Assembly (NCBI GenBank): GCA_037190485.1 | Contig: JBBCJB010000005.1 | Location: 124,001-188,000, forward strand | Origin: Parapedobacter sp037190485 | GTDB lineage: Bacteria; Bacteroidota; Bacteroidia; Sphingobacteriales; Sphingobacteriaceae | Reading direction: 5' to 3' | Length of the DNA stretch: 64,000 nucleotides | In this document: positions 42,576-52,306 of the stretch, piece by piece | How the letters are laid out: each line of letters opens with the position of its first letter | Position numbering within the stretch: position 1 is the stretch's first letter | Program-made: the position numbers and the translations under genes | The notes under the pieces: generated by a model | What the model was told of the DNA's origin: nothing | Database searches by the model: none | Seen by the model: the letters and a program-made list of their open reading frames with translations, nothing else

Positions 42576-45260
42576 ATGAACAAACCTTTATTGACCTTTC
42601 GGCTATCGCTCATCGCCGCATTCGCTCTTTCGGCTCCTGGCTTTGCCTATTCGCAAGCGAACGGTTTTTACGCGCTTCGCTGCGAATATTTGACCAATCC
42701 CATCGGCATCGACGAATCCGCTCCGCGGCTCGCGTGGAAAATCCATGACAAACGCAATGGTGCACGGCAGACCAGTTATCGAATCCTTGTCGGCGTGGAT
42801 TCTGCGGCCGTGGTGGCAGGTCGCGGCGATCGGTGGGATAGCGGCGAAGTCATGTCCTCTTCGAACCTGGCCGTTTATGGCGGCGCGGCGCTAAAACCGT
42901 TTACGCGTTATTTTTGGCGGGTGGAGGGCAAAGACGGTCACGGAGGTGCCTACGTACCGTCTGCCATAGCGGCATTTGAAACGGGAATGATGGGCGACAG
43001 ATGGCGGGGGGCTTGGATCTCGGATGGCCGCGGTATAGACCATCGACCTGCACCGTATTTCCGCAAGGAGTTTGAGGCTGACAAGAAAATAGTGTCGGCC
43101 CGCGCGTATATCGCCGTTGCGGGCCTTTATGAATTATACATCAACGGAGAAAAAGTCGGTAACCACCGATTGGATCCGATGTATACCCGGTTCGATCGGC
43201 GTACGCTCTACGTAGCCCATGACGTCACTTCGCTCTTGGGTCAGGGTGGAAATGCCATCGGCGTGGTGCTGGGCAACGGCTGGTACAACCATCAGGCCAC
43301 GGCGGTATGGAATTTCGACCGGGCACCGTGGCGCAACCGTCCGGCTTTCTGTTTGGATTTGCGCATCACCTACGATGACGGCACCGTCCAAACCATTGTT
43401 TCCGAGCGAGACTGGAAAGCAGGTGAAGGGGCGATTGTCTCCAACAACATCTATACCGCCGAGCACTACGACGGTCGTTTGGCACAACCGGGATGGAATC
43501 GGGTCGGTTTCGATGACAGCGGCTGGCGTAGCGTTACCTATCGATCCGTGCCCTCGGCCAATGTGATTTCGCAGACCATGCACCCCATCCGTAACGTCGA
43601 GGAAATCAGGCCGCAATCGGTGACACGGCTCGACGACTCGACCTACCTGTTCGATTTGGGAAGAAACATCGCTGGCGTCAGTAAATTGACCGTATCCGGA
43701 ACCGCCGGTACGGTACTCCGTCTCAAGCATGGCGAACGCTTGGGCAAGAACGGCTATGTCGATCTGTCGAACATCGACGTGTACTATCGCCCGGTGGACG
43801 ACACCGATCCATTCCAGACGGATATCGTCACGCTCCAGGGCGAGGCGGAAGAGACGTTTATGCCCAGCTTTAACTACAAAGGGTTCAGGTATGTCGAGAT
43901 TACCAGCAGCCAGCCGATTGCACTTGATGGCACGAACCTGGTGGGGTACTTCATGCATAGCGACGTGCCTGCCGTGGGGTCGATTTCTTCATCAAATGCG
44001 CTGTTGGAGCGCATCAATTGGGCATCGAACAACTCCTACCTGTCCAACCTGTTCGGTTATCCCACCGACTGTCCGCAGCGCGAGAAAAATGGCTGGACCG
44101 GCGATGGTCACTTTGCCATCGAAACGGCACTATACAGCTTTGACGGCATCACCGTCTACGAGAAGTGGCTGGCCGATCATCGCGACGAGCAACAGCCCAA
44201 CGGCGTGCTGCCAGACATCATCCCTACGGGCGGCTGGGGCTACGGAACGGCTAACGGCACGGATTGGACGAGCACGATCGCCATCATCCCCTGGAACCTG
44301 TACCTGTTTTACGGCGACACCAAACCCCTTGCGGACAATTATAAGGCCATCAAGAAATACGTGGATTATGTGACCCAGATCAGCGTAAACGGATTGACGA
44401 CATGGGGCCGGGGAGACTGGGTGCCGGTAAAGTCAACGTCGTCGTTGGAACTTACGTCGTCCATCTACTATTATGTCGATGCGGTGATCTTGGCCAAGGC
44501 GGCCAAGCTGCTCGGCAACGACGAAGATCACCGGCACTATGCCGAGCTGGCCACGTTTATCCGTAAGGCAATCAACGATAACTATTTCGATCCGCAAACG
44601 GGGACTTACGCGTCGGGTACGCAGACGGAACTTAGTATGCCGCTGATGTGGGGCGTAGTGCCCGAGGAATACGTGGCCAAGGTGGCTGCGCGGCTTGCCG
44701 AACGCGTGAAAGCCGATGGCAACCACATTGACGTCGGGGTGTTGGGCGCGAAAGCCGTCCTCAATGCGCTGAGTGAAAACGGCTATCCCGAATTGGCCTA
44801 CACGTTGGCGTCGAATGACACCTATCCGTCTTGGGGGGCCTGGATCGCCGCCGGTGCAACGACACTCTTGGAGAACTGGGACCTCAACGCTACCCGCGAC
44901 ATTTCAGACAACCACATGATGTTCGGCGAAATCGGCGCTTGGTTCTACAAGGCGTTGGGCGGCATCAAGCCCGATGAGTCCAGGCCCGGCTTCAGGCATT
45001 TCGTGATCCAGCCACACGTAGTGGCCGGTTTGGATCGCTTCGAGGCTAAATTCGATGGCCCGTATGGCGAGATCCGTTCCAATTGGGAGCGCGTGGGCAA
45101 GAAGCAGGTGAAACTCACCATCACCGTGCCACCCAGCAGTGAAGCGACCTACAAGTGGGACGTTAGCGCATGGCGCAGTGCGCAGTTGGGTGGAAAGTCA
45201 TACGCGGAGGGCTCGATTGCACTGAGCGCAGGTGTACATGAACTGACGTTGCGGCAATAG
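42576..45260 (+). CDS. GH78 alpha-L-rhamnosidase, first copy
   Basis: An 894-residue secreted enzyme releasing alpha-L-rhamnose from rhamnosides. Domain order: signal peptide, N-terminal beta-sandwiches (GFYALRCEYLTNPIGIDESA, PYFRKEFEADKKI), an (alpha/alpha)6 barrel and a C-terminal sandwich. The catalytic region shows YPTDCPQREKNGWTGDGHF (about 494-512), the classical GH78 acid motif, and GATTLLENWDLN (about 758-769) with the likely base Glu. The ATG at 42576 starts MNKPLLTFRLSLIAAFALSA. Confidence 0.93.
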   Translation: MNKPLLTFRLSLIAAFALSAPGFAYSQANGFYALRCEYLTNPIGIDESAPRLAWKIHDKRNGARQTSYRILVGVDSAAVVAGRGDRWDSGEVMSSSNLAVYGGAALKPFTRYFWRVEGKDGHGGAYVPSAIAAFETGMMGDRWRGAWISDGRGIDHRPAPYFRKEFEADKKIVSARAYIAVAGLYELYINGEKVGNHRLDPMYTRFDRRTLYVAHDVTSLLGQGGNAIGVVLGNGWYNHQATAVWNFDRAPWRNRPAFCLDLRITYDDGTVQTIVSERDWKAGEGAIVSNNIYTAEHYDGRLAQPGWNRVGFDDSGWRSVTYRSVPSANVISQTMHPIRNVEEIRPQSVTRLDDSTYLFDLGRNIAGVSKLTVSGTAGTVLRLKHGERLGKNGYVDLSNIDVYYRPVDDTDPFQTDIVTLQGEAEETFMPSFNYKGFRYVEITSSQPIALDGTNLVGYFMHSDVPAVGSISSSNALLERINWASNNSYLSNLFGYPTDCPQREKNGWTGDGHFAIETALYSFDGITVYEKWLADHRDEQQPNGVLPDIIPTGGWGYGTANGTDWTSTIAIIPWNLYLFYGDTKPLADNYKAIKKYVDYVTQISVNGLTTWGRGDWVPVKSTSSLELTSSIYYYVDAVILAKAAKLLGNDEDHRHYAELATFIRKAINDNYFDPQTGTYASGTQTELSMPLMWGVVPEEYVAKVAARLAERVKADGNHIDVGVLGAKAVLNALSENGYPELAYTLASNDTYPSWGAWIAAGATTLLENWDLNATRDISDNHMMFGEIGAWFYKALGGIKPDESRPGFRHFVIQPHVVAGLDRFEAKFDGPYGEIRSNWERVGKKQVKLTITVPPSSEATYKWDVSAWRSAQLGGKSYAEGSIALSAGVHELTLRQ

Positions 45261-45267
45261 TAGGCCG

Positions 45268-46146
45268 TCAAGGCAGCGTCCGTCGCTTGAAGCTTTTGGG
45301 CGAAACACCGAATTTTTCCTTGAATATCCGCGAAAAGTAGTAAGGCGATTCGAACCCGGTGTGGTACCCGATTTCCTTGATGGACAGCGAGGTGTTCCGT
45401 AGCAATTCTTCGGCTTTATCCAGTCGCAGATCGAGGTGGTACTGATTGGGCGACTTGCCCATCAGGCGCTTGAACGCCTTTCGGAATTTGGAGTAGCTGA
45501 TGGGGAATTCCACGACCAATGTTTCCACATGGATGTTTTCTGACAGCCTGTTTTGCAGTATGAAGGCAGCCTGCGCTACCCAAACCGATTCAGGGTCGTC
45601 ATCTGGATGCGCCGCTAGGTTCACTTTGTTCAATAAACCTAGAATAGCCAACGTGATTCCCGAAACCACTTGCGCATAGCCCATCTGTGCTTGCGACACA
45701 GCGGCCAGTAAATACGTGAAAGCCGCCAAAAGGTCTTTGTTGAGCCCGGTTTTGAAGACCGGGCTTTTCGGGTTGAAAAAGCGACCCATAAGCTGCCCGG
45801 GATAGGAACCGTTGAAGCCAACCCAATATTCCTCCCATCCGATGCGCGGATCGGGTTTGTAACGATGCCATACGCCGGGGAAGAGGATAAAGCACGTACC
45901 CGCATCGACCACTTGCGGTGCTGTCTCGGCCGATTCGAACAATCCGCTGCCACTGGTGATGAACACGATGTAGTAGCCGTCAAGGATTCGTCCCTTGTTC
46001 CATGAAAAAATATGGTCCGTCGGATGTTCCGCTGATGACGGATAGTGCATGTTTTTGTCTGTCTTGCAATAGCCGACCGTACTTACGTAACAACCCCATT
46101 CTTTGTCTGTTTTGCTTGTGTGTAGGTATTTGTGGTAGTTTTCCAT
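45268..46146 (-). CDS. AraC family regulator with N-terminal sugar-binding domain
   Basis: A 292-residue AraC-type regulator: N-terminal cupin-like domain (FITSGSGLFESAETAPQVVD, FPGVWHRYKPDPRIGWEEYW) and a C-terminal double HTH (NIHVETLVVEFPISYSKFRK, LSIKEIGYHTGFESPYYFSR). The start ATG at 46146 (MENYHKYLHTSKTDKEWGCY) is chosen, since the longer frame would run into the promoter region. A minus-strand -7 TATTTTTG (46190-46183) lies upstream. It is divergent from the second GH78 and is the likely binder of the conserved block at 46185. Confidence 0.9.
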   Translation of the reverse strand: MENYHKYLHTSKTDKEWGCYVSTVGYCKTDKNMHYPSSAEHPTDHIFSWNKGRILDGYYIVFITSGSGLFESAETAPQVVDAGTCFILFPGVWHRYKPDPRIGWEEYWVGFNGSYPGQLMGRFFNPKSPVFKTGLNKDLLAAFTYLLAAVSQAQMGYAQVVSGITLAILGLLNKVNLAAHPDDDPESVWVAQAAFILQNRLSENIHVETLVVEFPISYSKFRKAFKRLMGKSPNQYHLDLRLDKAEELLRNTSLSIKEIGYHTGFESPYYFSRIFKEKFGVSPKSFKRRTLP

Positions 46147-46184
46147 CGCTTTCGGTGTTTCTTGGTCGCTCCAAATATCGGGCA

Positions 46185-46254
46185 AAAATATCAAAAAGTG
46201 CAACTATTGGGTTGGTTTTGTCATTTTCTACGGCGTTGGCGGGTGCTACCTTTG
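46185..46254 (+). promoter_or_regulatory. Conserved operator/promoter block R1 (second GH78)
   Basis: A block of about 48 bp beginning aaaatatcaaaaagtgcaac is nearly identical to 52206-52253. It contains ttggttttgtcattttc, and TACCTTTG (-7) follows at 46247-46254, at exactly the same distance as in the second copy. It lies between the AraC regulator and the GH78 gene. Mismatches with R2 within the block are four single bases. Confidence 0.75.
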
Positions 46255-46402
46255 CCTCATCAGTTACCAATTAGAACATTGATGTATGATGAAATCCAGC
46301 GCGAAGGAGAGGTATGGTGCAAAACCCCGGCTATCGATAGCTGCTGGTTGAACATACGATTGGAAGGTTAGATTGGTGAATATCGTGTTGAAAGTCAACG
46401 AA

Positions 46403-49123
46403 ATGGCCATGAGGGTTGCGGCCGTGTTCTTCGGGGTTTTGCTGATGGGCCCCGTGCTTTACGGCAGCGAAAGATTGCAAGTGCTGGATTTACGGTGCGA
46501 CTACACCGAAAATCCTTCGGTGATAGACCATGTGAGCCCACTGTTGCAATGGCGTCTCACGTCTGCCAAGCGCGCGCACAATCAATCGGCCTATCGGATA
46601 TTGGTGGCGAGCAGTTTATCGAAATTGTCCGAGAACAAGGGCGATTACTGGGATTCGGGAAGGGTGTACTCTTCGTCGTCGGTCGTTACCTATCGGGGGA
46701 AGGCGCCCGGTTCGCGAGACCAGCTTTATTGGAAGGTCATGGTGTGGGACGACGACAGCACCGGTTCGCATTGGAGCCGCGTGGCATCGTGGACCATGGG
46801 CTTGCTTCACCCATCCGACTGGCAGGCAAAATGGATCGGCCAGCGGGAAGATCCATTCCCGGATTCGGCCATTACGTTTCCCGCACCGTATTTCCGTAAG
46901 GAATTCACGATTTCAAAAAAAGTCAGGAATGCGGTTGCCTATGTTAGCGGCTTGGGTTTTTATGAACTGTCCATTAATGGCGAAAAAGTGGGCGACCAGG
47001 TATTGTCGCCTGCGGTAACCAACTACGACAAGCGATCGCTCCACAAGCTGCTGTACCATTACGATGATCAGTCCAGCCAACGCGTTTTCTACCATGCATT
47101 CGATGTAACCGATAGACTGGGCAATCGTGGAAATGCCATCGGCATGGTGTTGGGTAACGGGTGGTATAACCAACGCGACCGGACCATCGAGGGGCACATG
47201 TGGTACGATTTGCCAAAGCTTATCTTCCAACTGGAAATCGAGTATGTAGACGGTACCAAGCAGGTGGTGGTCTCCGACGAGTCTTGGAAGACCGCTGCCG
47301 GTCCATTGCGATCCGACGGCATCTTCACCGGAGAGGTATACGACGCCCGGCTGGAGCACGGGGATTGGACGAAAGCATCCTATCCGGATCGGCACTGGTC
47401 GTCGGCCATATCCGTACGTGCACCAACGGGGGCCTTGCGCGTACAGTCGGTTCCATTCACTAGGGTACAAGACACCATAAAAGGCCATTTCGAGCGATTG
47501 ACAGACACGAGTTACCGCTATACCCTGCCCGAAACCGTTTCGGGCTGGTGTGCTATCCGTGTGCAAGGTCGCGCGGGTGATACCGTCAAGCTGCGCTTTA
47601 TCGCCGAGGAGGGGTTCGATTACGGCCAGGAAGACGTGTACGTCCTGAAAGGCGGCGACCAGGAGCTATGGGAGCCTAGGTTCACGTGGCATACGTTCCG
47701 GAAAATCGACGTCACCGCCAAGAACGTGCGGCTTGCTACGGAAGGGTTGGCCGTTAAATCCATTTTCACCGACGTCGGACGGGTCGGTGATTTCGAATGC
47801 TCCAATGCGCTATTCAACAAGATCGACAGCGCCTTTGCACGCACCATGCATGCCAATTTCAAGGGCATCGTGAGCAGTGATCCCCACCGGGAGCGCCTGG
47901 CCTACACCGGCGATGCCCAGGTGATTGTTGGAAGCCTGCTGAACACCTTTGACATGACCCGTTTCCTGAAGAAAATGTTTGACGATATACACGATGCACG
48001 CAACAAGAATACAGGGTACGTGCCCCACACGGCCCCGTTCGGCGGTGGTGGCGGCGGCCCGGCTTGGGGGTCGGCCTACGTAATCATGCCGTGGGCATAC
48101 TTCCTTCATTATGGCGATACGTCAGTTTTGGAGCAACATTACACAGGCATGAAGCAGTGGGTCGATTATTTGGGTACCCGCACGGACGAAAACGGATTGG
48201 TGGTCAGGGAGGAGCCCAATGGGTGGTGTCTGGGCGAGTGGTGTACGCCGTACAATCAGATTGCTATACCCCCCCATTTCGTCAATACGGCCTACTACTA
48301 CCATGTGGCACAAACGGTAGCCCGTGTTGCAGGGGTGTTGGGGGAAGAAAACGATGCCTCGCACTTTTCTGCGCTTGCGGCTACCATCAAGGCCGATTTC
48401 AATGCTGCTTTCTATGATGCCAAAAATAGCCGTTATTGGCAGGGAAGGCAGGGCTCCGACGCATTCGCATTGGCATTCGGTTTGGTGCCACCAGGTAAAG
48501 AAAATGATGTTTTTACGTCATTGATTGAGCATGTGGAGCGGGTCGGTCATCATTTCGATACCGGTATCCTGGCAACGCCGCTTACGCTAGCCGTCTTGAC
48601 CAAGTTTGGCCGGGCCGATCTTGCCTATCGGCTCATGGATCAGCGAGGTTTCCCCGGTTACGGTTACCTGCTGGACAGCCAGAACAGCACGCTTTGGGAA
48701 ACCTGGGACGGCGGAGTGGATGACGCCAATGGGAGCGGGCGTTGCCATCCGATGTTCGGCAGCGTGGTCTCCTGGTTTTACAGTTCGCTTGCGGGCATCA
48801 AACCCGATGAGACTAGCCCGGGGATGCAGCATTTCTATATCGCGCCCATCCCTGTGGCAGATCTAACGTACTGCAAGGCATCTTATGAAAGCCTGCATGG
48901 CACGATACGATCCCATTGGGAAATCGATCCAAGCGGCTCGTTCCGCCTCGACATCACGGTGCCTGCCAATACCAAGGCCACCGTTATCTTACCATGGGAA
49001 GGTGCATCCATCGCTGAATCGGGAACGGCTATCGATGGGGCAGTGGGCGTTACGGAAATCGCGGACGATCGGCGTCGAATCGAAGTGGGTTCGGGTACGT
49101 ATTCTTTTGTTGTTGAACGATAA
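46403..49123 (+). CDS. GH78 alpha-L-rhamnosidase, second copy
   Basis: A 906-residue secreted rhamnosidase. It has a different motif set from the first: SSDPHRERLAYTGDAQVIVG (about 492-511) in place of the CPQRE form, and STLWETWDGGVDDANGSGR (about 762-780) with the likely base Glu. The signal peptide is MAMRVAAVFFGVLLMGPVLY. The ATG at 46403 is preferred; a GTG/TTG at 46373 would add ten residues before the signal peptide. It is controlled by the R1 block, divergent from AraC. Confidence 0.92.
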   Translation: MAMRVAAVFFGVLLMGPVLYGSERLQVLDLRCDYTENPSVIDHVSPLLQWRLTSAKRAHNQSAYRILVASSLSKLSENKGDYWDSGRVYSSSSVVTYRGKAPGSRDQLYWKVMVWDDDSTGSHWSRVASWTMGLLHPSDWQAKWIGQREDPFPDSAITFPAPYFRKEFTISKKVRNAVAYVSGLGFYELSINGEKVGDQVLSPAVTNYDKRSLHKLLYHYDDQSSQRVFYHAFDVTDRLGNRGNAIGMVLGNGWYNQRDRTIEGHMWYDLPKLIFQLEIEYVDGTKQVVVSDESWKTAAGPLRSDGIFTGEVYDARLEHGDWTKASYPDRHWSSAISVRAPTGALRVQSVPFTRVQDTIKGHFERLTDTSYRYTLPETVSGWCAIRVQGRAGDTVKLRFIAEEGFDYGQEDVYVLKGGDQELWEPRFTWHTFRKIDVTAKNVRLATEGLAVKSIFTDVGRVGDFECSNALFNKIDSAFARTMHANFKGIVSSDPHRERLAYTGDAQVIVGSLLNTFDMTRFLKKMFDDIHDARNKNTGYVPHTAPFGGGGGGPAWGSAYVIMPWAYFLHYGDTSVLEQHYTGMKQWVDYLGTRTDENGLVVREEPNGWCLGEWCTPYNQIAIPPHFVNTAYYYHVAQTVARVAGVLGEENDASHFSALAATIKADFNAAFYDAKNSRYWQGRQGSDAFALAFGLVPPGKENDVFTSLIEHVERVGHHFDTGILATPLTLAVLTKFGRADLAYRLMDQRGFPGYGYLLDSQNSTLWETWDGGVDDANGSGRCHPMFGSVVSWFYSSLAGIKPDETSPGMQHFYIAPIPVADLTYCKASYESLHGTIRSHWEIDPSGSFRLDITVPANTKATVILPWEGASIAESGTAIDGAVGVTEIADDRRRIEVGSGTYSFVVER

Positions 49124-49170
49124 TTAGTTTTTTTCAATAAGATAATCTTAGGTCAACAGGCTTTCGCCGT

Positions 49171-49254
49171 ATCCACGGTTAGAAGCTTGTCCTAGCTTTT
49201 CTGAATCAATTATAAGGGCCCCTGTGTTTCAACGAAAACGAGGCAACCGTGGAT
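49171..49254. promoter_or_regulatory. Long-spaced inverted repeat before the GH106 gene
   Basis: ATCCACGGTT (49171-49180) and AACCGTGGAT (49245-49254) are perfect inverted copies, 64 nt apart, in the 147-nt gap before the ATG at 49271. The space between holds no ORF and no clear -7; the closest is TAGCTTTT at 49193. It may be an operator pair or a leader hairpin. Confidence 0.5.
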
Positions 49255-49270
49255 GTAAATTTTTTGACAT

Positions 49271-52168
49271 ATGTATTCAAGTTTATTCTTTAAGAGGGTC
49301 GTAACCCGAGTGTTGCCCATGGCAATTCTTTATTGTCTACCAACATGCGCTGTCGGACAGGCAGCCGATCTGTTTGCAACGCCTCCCCAAGCCACTAAAC
49401 CAAAGGTGCTTTGGGAGTGGGCTGGTGGGCTGCTCAGCAAAGACGGTATTGCCCGGGATCTTCAGGCGCTTGCCCAGCAAGGCATTGGCGGTGTGATGAT
49501 CATGCAGATGCCGGATCAGGCGCCCTGGCCGGTCACGTGGTCCTACCGCGACTACCCGGGCAAGGTCAAGGTGCTTAGCGACGAGTGGTTCGATATCGTG
49601 AATTTTGCCATCGGCGAGGCCGACCGCCTTGGTCTGACCGTTGAGATGTTCATGTGCCCGGGATGGAACTATGCAGCCTCGCCGAAACTGCCCGCAGACA
49701 AAGGGGTGAAGATTTTATCGCATACCAAGACGACGGTGACCGGGGGTGGTGGGCAGGTACGCTCTTTACCGAAGCCACCTGTAGGCAATGTTTCTTACTG
49801 GACCATCGCGAGCTGGCACAAGGACTACGGACGTGAACAGGAATTCAAGCGCGATTACCACAGCGATGTCGCTGTGTTGGCAACACCGCACGGCGGATCC
49901 GGCGGATCAATCGAGCTGGCGAGTGTGATTGACCTGACCGACCGACTGGATGCGGAGGGTAACGTTTCGTGGTCCGCTCCGGAGGGGGAGTGGGACATTT
50001 GGCGCATTTCAATGGTTTCAGGCAACCATGTCAACCATCCGACCCCGATCGAAGCCATTGGCTTGGAGAGCGATCGGATGGATCCATTGGCCATCAGGCA
50101 GGTTTTCGATGATATCGTCGGCCGCATCCATAACGAGGCCAAAGCAAAGGGCTACAAGGCATTCATTGGCTTCGAGACGGATAGCTATGAATCGGGCTAT
50201 CAGGATTTCAGCCCCGATTTCGCCCAAGAGTTCTTGAAACGGCGCGGGTACGACTGTATTCCTTGGCTACCGGCTTGGACAGATCGGCACGTCATCATCG
50301 AGAGCGAACAGCTCACCTCCCGTTTCAAGATGGACATGATGCGGACAATTTCGGAACTGTGGTCTGAGCGGTTTTTCGGCACACTGGCTGCGATAGCGAA
50401 GGAGAATGACCTGGTCTGGAAAATCGAACCGTATTTCGGTGTGCCGCTCGACTGGCGGACGATTGCGCAGCAAGGCCAGTCGGGCAATGAGTTCTGGGTC
50501 ACGGACAACGAACTGAAGATGGTCGGGGCGGCGCACGAGGCGGCGATTCTCTATGGCCAGAACGTCATCTGGGCCGAGGCATTCACTGCGGAGCCGCAGT
50601 ATGCCGCCTGGAAGAATTCACCGCATAACCTGAAGCGCGTGGCAGACTTCGCTTACAGCAAGGGAATCAATGATTTCTACATGCACGGTTTCCACCAGAA
50701 TTCATTTCCAGATGAGTATCAACCCGGAGTCACGATGGGATACTGGGGCACGAACCTTAGCCGGCATTTGACGTGGTGGCCGTTTTCGTCGGGGTGGCAC
50801 ACGTATTTGGCGCGCTGCGCCTATATGTTGCGCCAAGGCGTCCCCGTGGCAGATGCCTTGGTTTATCCCGGCACGATGGAACGCATACCCGGCGAGCCGA
50901 CGAGCAAGTATCGGCTAGTTACCGTAACCGATGATGTATTGATGGATAAACTGACCGTGGTAGATGGTCAGCTTTCGTTGCCCCATGGTCAGCGTTTCCA
51001 GGCGCTGATTTTGAATGAAGGCATTTCGCTTCGACACGATGCGCTGCGGCGGATAAAGGAGTTGGTGAAACAAGGGGCGACATTGATTGGCAACCCCCCA
51101 CCGCCCTATTCGGCAAGTTTGACCGGTTATCCGGAATCGGATAATGAAGTTCGGAAACTCATCGGGGAGATTTGGGATGGATTGCATCCGCTCGGCAAGG
51201 TCGTACCGCTAAAAGGTGCGCATCGCGACAGCGTGCTATCGGCTCAGATCGGGATGCCGGATTTCGTCGGTGGGGAGTTGCTTTCTGCCCACCGTCGGTT
51301 GGACGACGGGGAACTGTTCTTCATCACCAACCAGTATTCCGACTTGGTCGTCACGAATGCGAGTTTTGACGTAGCGGGGCTGAAACCGGAATGGTGGAAT
51401 CCGGTAGACGGTACCATAAAAGCGATGACAGGGTACAGCCAAACCAACGGGCGTACGGTACTTGAACTTACCTTGGGGGCGTATGAGAGCGGGTTCGTGG
51501 TGTTCCGTAAAAAGACAGCAGCCGACGCCGGGCCATATGCAGCGGCGAAAGCCCAGCAGACATTGCAAACGCTATCGGGACCTTGGCAGGTGAGTTTCGA
51601 TACACGTTGGGGAGGCCCGGGACGCACGGAATTCCAAGCGCTGGAGGACTGGTCGAAAAATTCGGATCCCGGCATCCACTATTATTCCGGGACGGCTATA
51701 TACCGCAAGACGTTCGACGCCGTCGATGCCAACGCGTCTATCCTCGACCTGGGGGCGGTCCACGACATCGCGGAGGTCACATTGAATGGAAAATCGCTCG
51801 GAACGGTCTGGTGTGCCCCTTGGCAGGTAACTATCCCAAAGGGCATACTGAAAAAGGGGAGGAACATGCTGGAAATCAGGGTGGCCAATTCGTGGGCGAA
51901 TAGGCTGATTGGCGATGAACAGGAACCGGAGGATTCCGAATTGATTGTTGTGAACGAGACGGGCGACCGTACGGGCGGGTACACCGCAGGCGTGGTTGGT
52001 AGGGGATTGAAAGATTTGCCCGATTGGTTGGTTAACCGGACACCCCGGCCGTCTGCGAACCGCAAGACGTTCACGACCTGGCGGTATTACAACAGGGAAG
52101 CACCCTTGGTCAAGTCCGGACTACTCGGGCCAGTGTCGCTTAGAAAGCAATCACCTGCTCAAAATTGA
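49271..52168 (+). CDS. GH106-type alpha-L-rhamnosidase
   Basis: A 965-residue exported enzyme with the GH106-like pattern: VLWEWAGGLLSKDGIARDLQ and GIGGVMIMQMPDQAPW at the start, GFETDSYESGYQDFSPDF and NVIWAEAFTAEPQY in the catalytic TIM barrel, and YMHGFHQNSFPDEYQPGV later. The C-terminal part (about 765-965) has a beta-sandwich (LSGPWQVSFDTRWGGPG, VTLNGKSLGTVWCAPW). GH106 enzymes act on rhamnose in rhamnogalacturonan-type glycans. It is not coupled to the second GH78 but lies 147 nt after it. Confidence 0.85.
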   Translation: MYSSLFFKRVVTRVLPMAILYCLPTCAVGQAADLFATPPQATKPKVLWEWAGGLLSKDGIARDLQALAQQGIGGVMIMQMPDQAPWPVTWSYRDYPGKVKVLSDEWFDIVNFAIGEADRLGLTVEMFMCPGWNYAASPKLPADKGVKILSHTKTTVTGGGGQVRSLPKPPVGNVSYWTIASWHKDYGREQEFKRDYHSDVAVLATPHGGSGGSIELASVIDLTDRLDAEGNVSWSAPEGEWDIWRISMVSGNHVNHPTPIEAIGLESDRMDPLAIRQVFDDIVGRIHNEAKAKGYKAFIGFETDSYESGYQDFSPDFAQEFLKRRGYDCIPWLPAWTDRHVIIESEQLTSRFKMDMMRTISELWSERFFGTLAAIAKENDLVWKIEPYFGVPLDWRTIAQQGQSGNEFWVTDNELKMVGAAHEAAILYGQNVIWAEAFTAEPQYAAWKNSPHNLKRVADFAYSKGINDFYMHGFHQNSFPDEYQPGVTMGYWGTNLSRHLTWWPFSSGWHTYLARCAYMLRQGVPVADALVYPGTMERIPGEPTSKYRLVTVTDDVLMDKLTVVDGQLSLPHGQRFQALILNEGISLRHDALRRIKELVKQGATLIGNPPPPYSASLTGYPESDNEVRKLIGEIWDGLHPLGKVVPLKGAHRDSVLSAQIGMPDFVGGELLSAHRRLDDGELFFITNQYSDLVVTNASFDVAGLKPEWWNPVDGTIKAMTGYSQTNGRTVLELTLGAYESGFVVFRKKTAADAGPYAAAKAQQTLQTLSGPWQVSFDTRWGGPGRTEFQALEDWSKNSDPGIHYYSGTAIYRKTFDAVDANASILDLGAVHDIAEVTLNGKSLGTVWCAPWQVTIPKGILKKGRNMLEIRVANSWANRLIGDEQEPEDSELIVVNETGDRTGGYTAGVVGRGLKDLPDWLVNRTPRPSANRKTFTTWRYYNREAPLVKSGLLGPVSLRKQSPAQN

Positions 52169-52205
52169 TTGCATCGTCTCCGCAACGGCCAAAACGGAAT
52201 ATTTG

Positions 52206-52275
52206 AAAATATCAAAAAGTGCAACTTTTGGTTTGGTTTTGTCATTTTCCACAGCATCGATAGCCTGTACTTTTG
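52206..52275 (+). promoter_or_regulatory. Conserved operator/promoter block R2 (PhyH operon)
   Basis: The second copy of the 46185 block: same 48-bp core with four substitutions, the same spacing to a -7 element (TACTTTTG at 52268-52275), 32 nt before the ATG at 52307. The minus-strand -7 found in R1 (CAAAAATA) is not kept here, so the conserved core is the shared part. Confidence 0.75.
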
Positions 52276-52306
52276 CTTTACCAATTTATCAAAATATCAT
52301 ACATTC

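Noticed and set aside
48269..48275. C7 run in the second GH78 as a phase-variation tract
   Set aside because: Seven bases in a stable Pro-Pro context is common in this GC range; not above expectation.
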